Of a DNA stretch of 64,000 nucleotides, positions 46,393-58,300 are shown piece after piece. The stretch is from Calliphora vicina (lineage: Eukaryota > Arthropoda > Insecta > Diptera > Calliphoridae). The first letter of the stretch is position 1. Each line of letters begins with the position of its first letter. The translations under genes and the position numbers were made by a program. The notes under the pieces were generated by a model. It ran no database searches. It was given only the letters and a program-made list of their open reading frames with translations, and was not told the origin of the DNA. The stretch is from the NCBI RefSeq assembly GCF_958450345.1, contig NC_088780.1:126680226-126744225 (forward strand). Reading direction: 5' to 3'.

Positions 46393-49300
46393 GTAAGTAA
46401 TAAAGCGATTTTAATTTTATTATTTGTTGTTTAAGGTTAAAAACTTACACAGAGAAAACGGATTCGTAATCACAACCGAATTTGGCGGCAATCGAGTACA
46501 ACACCTAAGTTAATATGTGAGACACAATTCAGATGCATGAGAAATACATATGGGCAATTCCATGTCATCGTAAGTAACATTTGTACGCCTATAGAGTGGA
46601 ATAGATTTTGCAAAAATAAGAGTATCTGAAAAATAATGTTGGTCTTTATGTTCCAATCAGAGGTTAAAAATAATAAGTTCTTTCGAAACATTGTTGTCCA
46701 AAATATCGAGCGAAATTAGTGATATACAACTAGAGATGCCAAACGGGGAATCCCGTTCCCGAAAATCCCGAAGCCCGGGATTTTTTAATTTTTTTTTTCA
46801 TAAATAAATAGGGGAAATTGTCATTTTTGTGTGCCTTTTTTATGCATTTTGACATTCTACATGCCCGAATATCGCAAAGTTGTTAAGCTCAACTCCTGCT
46901 ACAACTTAGTTAATAAAGGAAAGCGGTATTTTTGCTTATCCTAGAGTGGGGCTCTGGAAAATCAATACTTCACATTTTTTTTGTAAGTTATCTAACAAAA
47001 CTCAATTTAAATCCTCTTCAAACGAAATTGATTTTATCTCAGATGAGGAGCTCGAACAAAATGAAAATATTTCGATTGCTCAAAGGCTAAAAGATATTAT
47101 TAATAAATGTAAAAAACCCAAATAACAATAACGAACCAAGTTATAATGTAGATTTGCAACTTGCACTTTAATTCTGAAGGAACAAGAGGAAAATACTTGC
47201 AGATTTGTTATAAGTATTTGCAAACGGTTTTGCCAATATGAAAGATGTTTTTCGGCAGCAGCATATGTCGGAAACAAAATTCGTTCCAGAATGGCAGACG
47301 AAACCATAGATGCAATAGTATGCTTTTTAGTATCTAATAAAAATGAATTGCTAAATAAAAAAATTACTTTCAATTGTAAAGACATAATTATGTAAAAAAA
47401 AAATCAGAGTGAAATTCATTTCATGCAACATGCTAATTGGGAGCTTAGTGTTCGCCACAATTTTAGTCTAAAACACACCAATTATATTATTTTATCCTAT
47501 AAAATGTTGTCATAAGCTCTAAATACTTTCACATAGTAACATTTTAGTGTTATCTCCTACTCAAATCATATTGAAAAAATTTCAAGGGTTTGTCATTCTC
47601 GTGGAATTGCACATATTCAACATAACAGCAACATTAATAAGTAGATTTTTGTTTATATATTTCAATTATTTTGAATGTAAATTAAAGTAACTAATAAATG
47701 TACCATAAATTCACTGACAAAATTCGATTGGCGCCAAATTCGATGGTGATTACTACTCAGTATTCTCTATGTATTTAAAATATTTACTACTTATATAGGT
47801 TTAATATTATAGTATATAAATATGTATATCACGTTTTGTCTACAATTTCCTTTTTTATTCACTTTTATATTTATTTCAAGAGTATCCTTTAAGATTTACA
47901 TTTTGCACGTTAATATAAAAAGGGAAATCCGTTTCTAGACTTATTGCACTGCACTTCCAAACACCAAACAAACTATCTTTGTAATAAATGCTAAAAATTG
48001 TGTGCACATTAAGGTGGCCCTTATTTTGCGATATTCGATGCATCCAAGGTTTCTAAAATTGTTCTCCCTCATTTAAAAAGCAAAGGCTAAACAGTTTAGC
48101 AAAATTGGATTACGTTTAGAGGATACACATTTCAATAAAATTACTTTCAAACAAACTTCAAAAATGATATGATGCAAAAATACAATTAAAAATAGTTTTT
48201 TTTATTTTATTTATCCATAGATGTTTAGATAAAAATTATAAACAATTTTTGACATCAATAAACCATCACAAAAATCCTAAAATTTCATGCATATGTAGTA
48301 TTATATCAAATCACAAATTTTACACATTCAAAGTTGGTTTAAACGAATTTCAAACAAGAAAGTATGATCGGTCAAGCCCGACCATATAATACCCTACACT
48401 AAGTAAATGAACAAAATCATTTTTCTTTTAAAATTTCAATACTTTATTTTCCTGAATGATTTTCGGAATTATATGGGAGCTATGACTAATTATGGACCGA
48501 TCATCATAAAATTAGGTCATGTTATTTATGTCTATATAAAAGTTATTCGTGTTGAATTGTTGTGTATACCAATATTTTTAGGATTTTTTCCTTATATGGG
48601 AGCTATGACTAATTATTGACCGATCATCATAAAATTAGGTCTTATTGTTTATGTCTACATTAAATTTATTTGTGTTGAATTTTATGTGTATACCAACATT
48701 TTTAAGAGATTTATGCTCCTTTAAGTGATTTTCGGAATCGGGCCTTATATGGGAGCTATGACTAATTATGCACCGATCATCATAAAATCTGGTGACATTA
48801 TTTCCGTATATGTATATAAAACTTATTTGGAGCGAAATTTGTGTAGATACCTATATAAATTAAACATTTATCACGAATAAAGTCCATGGACAGCCAGCCA
48901 GTGATTCAAAATCGACGGTATACTTTTGCATTACAAACATTTGCATAAACGTATAATACCCTCCCCACTATATTGGTCTAGGGTATAAAAAGTGCCGCTG
49001 AAGCCAACCGATTGCTCACCAAAGCTTAGGGTGAATGTGTTCCATCGGTTTCAATGTGCGAGAGATGGTTAGTGTGGTTCAGAAGAGACCAAGAATTAGA
49101 GACATTACCCCATTAAGATTATTGTCAAACTCAAGAGCTTGCAAGATCATTGGAAGCTCTCAATCAGCAAATTCAAAACGTCGACAAACAGCAGGATTTA
49201 ATCAAAAGCATGGAAATAGGATACCATACGAATTGTAGCTGAGAGACCATGAAAGGCAATTTTGTATGTCCGAAATGTTGCTTGTACACGGAATATAAAT

Positions 49301-52300
49301 ATAACTATTACATTTTTCTATTGTTATATATTTCATCTTATGTTTTTATTAGTCCTCATATTAGGGTCTCCCTAATGGTTATCTTATGTAGTTGTTTACA
49401 AAACAGGGATTTCTCTTTTCAAAAGAATTTCCTTGGAAATCCAAAATTAAATTATTTTCAGATGATTTATTTGTTAAGCATAAATTATGAGAGTTTTTTT
49501 TTTTTGAAATTTCTTATTTTTCTTTCTTTAATAAGTGCTTTCAAAGCAATGGAAATTGTTTTCATTAGATACTTTTTGAAACATTTTTTTAAACCGTATT
49601 TAAAATTGTTAAATATATACAATAACAAGTTAGAGTACTAGTTCGGTTGTGCCGAATCTTAAATACCCCCAACTACATATAATGAGAATTACAGTAACTA
49701 CGTTGATTATACACAGAACAAATTATATTTCAATTCAAACATTTATCCCATATTGAACTGGTTTCAATTATTTCATAATTAAATCAAGTATTCATTTGCT
49801 CAAAAATAAAATTTCTTGATATTTGCTATTGAATTTTGAGTTTTGAATTTGATTATTTTGACAATTGAATATACAATTTTCGTTATTGGTTGAATTTCAA
49901 ATACAAAAATTATTGAATAGATAATTTTCGTAATTGAAAACACATTTTTGTTATTTTTTGTGTTTCAATTACGAAAATTATCTATTCAATAATTTTTGTA
50001 TTTGAAATTCAACCAATAACGAAAATTGTATATTCAATTGTCAAAATAAACAAACTCAAAATTCAATAGAAAATATCAAGAAATTTTGTTTTTGAGCAAA
50101 TGAATACTTGATTTAATTATGAAATAATTGAAACCAGTTCAATATGTGACAACTATTTGAATTGAAACGGTTTAAGAAATAGTTTTTTCTGTGTACATGT
50201 AAAATTGTTCTTCGATGTTTTTCGGAAATGCTCCTTATAGTATTTCGTCACCTAAAATGCAAAATAACGTAACATCACTTTTCATAAGTTTATAGGAGAA
50301 GCAAAACACGATATAAAATGGAAACTACTTGAGATATTGAAACAAAATTTTAAAATTTGAATAACAATGACTCTAGAAATATATTTTATGAAAAAAAAAT
50401 ATTTTTTTCGTTTTTTCTGAAACAAAAAAACGTATCATCAATATAAATTTTTATGAAAAAATAAAAACTTAAATAAAAATATTTTTTTTATTTTAAATAA
50501 AAGCAGTTTATATAACTTTTTTTAATTTTATTATGTTTTTTTATTTTAATTACTAACGACTACTTTTTTAAACTAAAAAAGTTTCTTCATTAAATTTTCA
50601 TTAAGACTGCAAAAAATATTCAATTGCACAAATTTATTAAAAAAAATTAGGATACTACCTAAAATGAGGTAAAAACGATTTATTAATTAATTACTCAAAG
50701 CGTATACGTTATTTTGTTCAAGAAAATCATATATTTGATGCTACTTTAGTTTCAATTTTGGTTATAACTTGGTTATTTTTGATAGCAAAAGCTTAAAATT
50801 TAATAAAATCAATTTCGAATTTTTTGATGATACGTTGTTTTGCATTTTAGGTGACGATATGGAAACTATGATCAATTATGGACCGATCATCATAAAATTT
50901 AGTACATTTGTTTGTATATATTAGGATTGTTTGTGTCAAATTTAACCTGTCCAAATTAAAAAAATGCTTGTGTTCGATTTGTGAGAATGTATTGTTGAAT
51001 GATAATTTTTATTCACATACATAGGTTTGGGTTATGTTTGATTTACAATTGATTTTAAAACATGTACAATCAATCTTATGGTCATAGAATAAAATATACA
51101 TCGTTACCGAGAGACAAAGAACCTAAGTATGTTGTCGAAAAACTAAAAATGATCACAGATCGAGCTCCTTTTATTGATTAAACGCTTATTGGCCAAGCTA
51201 TTAGCGAATCTATTTATTGTGAGTTTTTATATAAAAAATCGATTTTTGGTCAGAAATATGAGTGATTACAGATCGAGCTCCTTTTTTTGATCAAACGCTT
51301 ATTGGCCAAGTTATTAGCGAATTAATTTACTGTGAGTTTTTATATAAAAAAATCGATTTTTGGCCAGTATTATGAGTGATCACAGATCGAGCTCTTTTTC
51401 TTGATTAAATGTTATTAGTTTTTGAGTTTTTATATAAAAATCGATTTTTATTATCGAATTTAGATAAGCTAAATCGGCGTAGCTGTATTCCGATTTTAGA
51501 TAAATCAAAAAAGTGGGCATGATCAATTTTTCATTCCATAAAAACCTATGTTTGACAATGAAAGAAAAAAAATTTTCTAAATCTAAATTTTCTAATTTAT
51601 TTTAATATTTTATTTTAATACTAAACTTATTTTTGCTGAATTTTGTATATATAACGCTATTACATAAGCATTTCAAAGATTCATCTTCCGCAGAGAAATA
51701 TGTGGGCTATGAAAAATCATGGAGCGATTCATACCATTTTCAACAGAGTTTGTCCTTTAACTATAACAATAATGTGAGCTTAATTTTAAACAAAATAATA
51801 ACAAATTTATTGTCTCTTATTTTGCTTCATAACATAAGCTTTAATTTACAATAAAGTTTAAGTTACCCTCATTAAAACCACATTTGCCAAAAAAAATGTC
51901 TGCATCTGCACTTTAATACCTTAAAAGCTCAATACCATATTAAATTGTCTTAACACATTTTTCTCCCCTTAAACGTTGCAACAACATTTACATATTTCTC
52001 TGTGTATTTTTGCAGTAATGGTTCATTGTCATCGTCGCGGTACCGAGGCCATCGTTGGCGATCTATCCCATACATTCCTGTACGAGCAGGGTAAGTAAGG
52101 AGTGAGTAGCAATTCATTGTCAGCCATTTAATCTTGGAACAACTTTATATTTACAGCTGGTGCAGCACAAATTGCCGGTGTACAATTAGCAACAATTAAA
52201 AATAAAACAGACGGTACATTCTGTCTCCGCGAAATGCAACATAAAATGAGACTTTACGATGACTGCCATGAACCCGTTACGACGCTGGTAATTGTCGAAA

Positions 52301-55300
52301 ATACACACAACATGTGCGGTGGCAAAGTGTTACCCCTCGAATGGTTGAATGAACTGGCTGGCATTTGTAAAAATACCGCAAAGACAAATGGCAAAAAGAT
52401 TGCACTCCACATGGATGGTGCCAGGGTATTTAATGCTGCGGCACATTTAAAAGTGCCTGTGTCACAAATTACAAAGGATTTCGATTCGGTGTGCTTTTGT
52501 TTGAGCAAAGGTCTATCGGCACCAGTCGGTTCAGTATTGGTGGGCACGAAAGCGTTTATTAGTGAGTAAGTACTACATACATGCAACATGAAGATACATT
52601 CAGTTAAACATCACATATAAACCATATTTCATTGTTAAAAATAATATTGTAAAGAAGACATATACATAAATTAATGGCGCAAAATTAATTGGTTTAACAG
52701 AAAATGGTTACTAAATATCGCGTTATTTATTTTAACATTATACTATGCTTGAAATTATAGTTTTGTTATTATATTTATTATTATTTAAGAGCATTTACAT
52801 TTTTCAAAGCAAATTTATTTGCTATGGTGTCAGCAATTGTTCTTTATTTATAACTATTCAAAAACATCGATTACACAACAAGACAAAAGTAAGTGAATAA
52901 ATATGCAGCGGTTCTTATGTAGCAATTCTGTTTTGTTGGAGTACGGAAATACTTACACTTAAAGTTCGGTTTCGATGGAAACTGGGACTTTTTGCGACAA
53001 AAAACTTTTTTATTTATTTATTAATTTAGATTAATATATAAAATAGTAGCACTGGCTGCTACTATTTTATATACACCACCACCATAGTGGGAAGGGTATA
53101 ATGCGTTTGTACAAATGTTTGTAACGCCCAAAAATATTAGTCTACCACCCACCTTAAAGTATACTGATCGACTTAGAATCACTTTCTGAGTCGATTAAGC
53201 GATGTCCGTCCGTCCGTCTGGTTATCTGGCTGTCCATGTAAACCTTGTGCGCAGAGTACAGGTCGCAATTTTGAAGATATTTCGATCAAATTTGGTGCAT
53301 ATTATTTTTTCTGCACAAGGACCAAGCCTATTGAAACTGGCTGAAATCGTTCCATTATTTCACCTAGCCCCCATACAAATGTCCTCCCGAAATTGGACTT
53401 TATCGGTCATAAATGTTTAATTTATATCGATATCTACACAAATTCCGCTCCAAATAAGTTTTATATATACAAAATTCATGTCACCAAATTTTTTTACGAT
53501 CGGTCCATAATTAGTCATAGCTCCCATATAGACCCGCTTCCGGAAATCACTTTAACGTGCATAAATCCCTTAAAAATGTTGGTATACTCACAAAATTCAA
53601 CACAGTAAACTTTTATAGAGACATAAATCACACGACCTAATTTCATGGTGATCGGTCGATAATTGGTCATAGCCCCCATATAAGGCCCACTTCCGAAAAT
53701 CACTCAAAAATATAAATTAATGAAATTTTAAAAGAAAAATGTTTTGCTCTTTTACTTAGTGTAGAGTATTATATAGTCGGGCTTGACCGACCATACTTTC
53801 TTACTTGTTATTTCTGAATTTTTTGAAAAGATACCGCTATTTCTATGTTACCCCAGAAAATCGCCTTTTTGACCCTTAAAACAAACAAAAAATTGTCTTG
53901 ACAATGTTCCGCAACTTTATCCAGGAGTCTTAGGTCTAAATTTTTTCTGAATGTATCAACATTGAAAAATATCTAAATAAGAAGTATTTTCTTAAATTTA
54001 TAAGAAAAATTTTATTACCACCACCTAGTGCACATTTTTTGCAACAATTGATGAAACAGAAAAATAGATAATTTATTAAATTTTATATATGGGGGATTTC
54101 ATGTCAAGTGAACCAACTTTTGAAATCAATGTCTTCCGATAGGGTTGAAATTAGCCAAGATTAGTTCTATTAAATAGTAATTCAGACACAATATTTCAAC
54201 AAGATCGGTCGAAAACTCTCTGAGTTAGAGGGGGTAAATATTTGACATTTCGGACAAGCAGGTGTTTTTTCTCATCCAAGCAACTTATTACAAAATGTGT
54301 CTCAAATATTTTAGATAGCTATTTCTTCAATATTTCGAAAAAATTAAATAAAAAAATAAAAAAAATTTAATATTTTTTTTCCGAAATCAAAAACTTTTTT
54401 GAATTTTTTTTTCAAAATGTGTCCTTTTTTTCTCAAAGGAAAGCTTAGATATTTTCCTTGAAGACCTATTTGCTCGCTTAGTGGGATGCGAGTTGGATAT
54501 CTATCAAAATAAATGTTTTGTAACTCAAAACATACAATTTTTACTTTTTAGCAAAATCAAAATCTTTGTTGACATTTTTTTCAAAATGAACCCCTTTTTT
54601 AATTTTTTTTGTTCAAAAGAAAGCTTAGGTCCATTCCTTTAAGATAGATTCAGTCGCTTAGTGGGATATACATATGGGGGATTTCACGTCAAGTGAACCA
54701 ACTTTTAAAATCGATGTCTTCCAATCGGGATGAAATTTACACCAAGGTTAGACCTAAACAAATTTTGAGTTACAAAATTTTGTAACTCAAAACATGCAAT
54801 TTTTTTTTTTTCAAAATGGAATTTTTTTTCCAAAATGGGCCCTTTTCTTTTGAGCAAAAAAAAAAATTTTCAAAAGTGCCCATTTTGGAAAAAACGTTCG
54901 ATTTTGAAAATAAAAGTGAAAAATTGCATGTTTTGAGATACAAAACATTTATTTTGAAAGATATCCCACTAAGCGGCCAAATAGGTCTGAAAGGAAAATA
55001 TCCAAGCTTTCTTTTGAGCAAAAAAATGGATCCTATTTTGAAAAAAATTCAACAAAGTTTTTGATTTTGCAAAAAAAGTCAAAAATTGTATGTTTTGAGT
55101 TACAAAACATTTTTTTTGACAGATATCAAACTCGCATCCCACTAAGCGACCAAATAGGTCTTCAAGGAAAATATCTAAGCTTTATTTTAAGAAAAAAAGG
55201 GCCCATTTTAAAAAAAATATTAAAAATTTTTTTTAAATATTTTTTTCGAAAGATTGAAGAAATAGCTATCTAAACTATTTGGAACACATTTTGCTAAGAA

Positions 55301-58300
55301 CAATAGGTAATAAGTTACATGGATGAGAAAAATCACATGTTTGGTCAAAATGTCAAATTTTGACCCCCTCTAACTCAGAGAGTTCTGGACCGATCTTGTT
55401 GAAAAATTGTGCCTGAATTCCTATTCAATAGGTCTAACCTTTGTCTTCCGATCGGAAGACATCGATTTTAAAAGTTGGTTCCCCCATACGTGAAATCCCC
55501 CATATATGTAAGTTAAAAAAGTTTTTGATTTCGGAAAAAAATATTACAATTTTTTTATTTTTTTTTTTTAAAGATTGAAGAAAGAGCTAACAAAACTATT
55601 TGGGACATATTTTGTTAAGAACAATAGGTAATAAGTTACACGGATGAGAAAAATCACATGTTTGACCAAAATGTCAAACTTTTACACCGTTTAACTCAGA
55701 GAGTTCTTGACCGATCTTGTTGAATTACTATCCAATAGGTCTAACCTTGGTGCAAATTTCATCCTGATCGGATGACATCGATTTTTAAAAGATGACATGA
55801 AATCCCCCGTATTAAAAATATTAACAACAAAATATATTGATTTACATATATTTTGTTGTTGCAAGAATTAATGCCCAACTATAATATGCATACACTAGCT
55901 TAAGTCAGCTTAAGTAACTGTGCAAATACATATAAAACGTATGTGACATACTATAATGTACTTAAGAGAGTTTAGTCAAGTTTCGTCATCTTTTATTTGC
56001 TTAAGCATAGAGCGAAGCCGGTCGCACATTCCGTACGGAATCAGCTGTTTGTTTATTTTATACAAAGAAAATAAAGAAAAAAATTAAATGGAAGAAGAAA
56101 ATTAATTTATTTTCATAAAATAATAAGAAATACGTATTTTTTAATTACCATAAATGTGCAAATTGGGCTAAATTGTTTTGAATGCACGTTACTACATTAT
56201 GGCCACCTAAAAGTTTCTTCGGATTTTCTTAAGCATTTGACAGACTTTTCGTTCGGTTTTGACATTAACTTAAGCTAGCTTATGCATATTATAGTTGGGC
56301 CTTTAGGTTTTTGACAGCAGACAGTGTCGCTTCTATCTACATATATTTTTTTCATAAGCTACATAAATTTATGAAAAATGAATATAAATACTTGAAAAGT
56401 GTAAACAGAAAAAAAACTACTCCTATACAAAAATATAAAATTTTTCTCGGCAGATTCGTGTTACTTTAAATGATGCATCAAAAATATAAATCAATACTTT
56501 TCATTAAAAGTATTTTTTTCCTTTTGACAGAGCCTGACCAAATGTTTCTAAATAAATGACTAAGTATGTAAATTAGTAATATCATACTCAAGACTTGCTT
56601 ATGGAATTTTTAAAACAGGGCAGTTTGCTTTCTTTGGATTAATTAAATTTATTACATACTTGTTACTGTTTCTATATACATACATTATTGTACATATACA
56701 TATCGCTCATTTGCTGCATCGTCGTCATAACTCAAAAAATATAATTTTTCAGGAGAAGCATTTTTAGTTTTTAAACCGACATGGGTTATGAAATTGAGAC
56801 AAAATGCTTCTATGGCGATCCTGCGTATAATTTTAGAATCTAGTTCACAAGACTTTGTCAGTTATTGAAACAACTTATTTATTATACAATAGTGCTTTTA
56901 ACTCGAAAATTTTGGTTTTTTGAATTATAACGTTGTTGCAGCAAATGAGCGATATATATACAATGTTATATTATACATACATAAATACATTTTAAATAAA
57001 ATATTTTATTTCCATTACAGAGCTCGTCATCTGCGTAAAGTTTTAGGTGGTGGTATGCGACAATGTGGCATTTTAGCTGCTGCCGGCTTAGTGGCACTTG
57101 AGACAATAGTACCCCGCTTGACTGGGGATCATGAAAGAACAAAACGTATTGCAGAAGGTAATTTATATATAAGAAAAACAATAACAACAGCTAAAAAGAC
57201 ATGTAAATTCATTGTAATAGAAAATACTTATGCATTCATTCACTCACTCACTCATTTACTTTCTAAATTTAAGAGACATTCAGTATATATAGACAGATGT
57301 CTGCAGTAATTGTGCATACATATGTACATACATATATGGGAAGAAACACAATTATTTTCCTAATTTTTTTTCTTACGATTTCAATAGCTATGTAATTGTA
57401 TGAACAAGAAATAGTGCTTTGGAGAGTAAAATAGTTGGCCTGAATTAGTTAATAAAGGGACTTCCGAACTTTGACAGTTCATAGCGGCCATATTGTTGAA
57501 TCTAAAAAAAGTCAAATTGCCTGTCATTTATTCAGCTTGTTTTGCCAAATTAACATGGGCGGATACAGTGTTCAACAATACAGCAATATGATAAAAATGG
57601 GTGCTTTATTCGGCTAAATTTCCGCGCGCTTCGTCCATTTATTGATGAACAAACAAAACTGTCGAAATTGGTACAATACCAATCCACATGAGATCCAAGA
57701 ACGTCCAATGCATTTTGGGAAATGACGCAACGTGCTACACATTCTGCACGAGCGATTAAAGGGCATGGTCGTATCATGTGAAGATGATGTGAACTGGTGA
57801 TTTGACCCCGTTAGACATTCATTGTGGGGTTTTCTTGAGTCACAGGTCTATGAAAATAAGACACAAATCATATCGGCCCTCAAAACTAAAATAACCTATG
57901 CCATCGATCAAATTCAGGCAGATTTATGTGCCAGAGTCAAACGAATAAAAAATTACGATGATAATTCGACACATACTTTGTTTTATTTAAATTTAAAGAC
58001 CCACCCAACTTTTGAAACAGATGTCTTTCGATCGTCCTATTGGATAGTAGTTTAGACATAATTTTTCAAGAAGATCGATCAAGAAGTCTCTGCGTTAGAG
58101 GGATCAAAATTTGACATTTAGGCCAAACCTAGTGTAATTTATTACCTATTGTTCTTAGCAAAATGTGCCCCAAATAGTTTAGATTGTAGCTATTTCTTCA
58201 ATCTTTCGGGAAAAAAAAATTTAAAAATAAATATTTTTTAATTTGCAAAATCAAAAAATTTTTGACTTTTCATCAAAATGAGTCTTTTGTTGTCAAAAGA

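Larger units (their letters stand above)
46550..47612. mobile_element. GGGCAATTCCA TIR element nested in the outer element
   Basis: GGGCAATTCCATGTCAT and the right end ATTCTCGTGGAATTGCAC are inverted ends. Internal blocks match, inverted, the element at 14389-15098. It is interrupted from 46731 to about 47400 by hAT-derived sequence. Confidence 0.75.
46448..47772. mobile_element. Outer TIR element in threonine aldolase intron 1
   Basis: The left end (CACAGAGAAAACGGATTCG, then AACCGAATTTGGCGGC) is inverted at the right (GGCGCCAAATTCGATGG, then ACTCAGTATTCTCTATGT). The arms are about 50 bases and the unit 1.3 kb, mostly accounted for by a second element at 46550-47612. Related starts lie near 7617, 9140 and 43505. 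Confidence 0.75.

Noticed and set aside
49249..49641. 130-residue hydrophobic open frame that could look like a membrane protein
   Set aside because: Composition follows the AT-rich background, the frame runs into a family c tail, and no motif or splice context supports it.
52562..52567. GTGAGT donor at the end of threonine aldolase exon 3
   Set aside because: Using it would put exon 4 out of frame; the GTAAGT four bases later restores FISEARHLRK.
52254..52589. 111-residue open frame on the - strand
   Set aside because: It is antisense to threonine aldolase exon 3, whose + strand frame has the catalytic motifs and splice sites.
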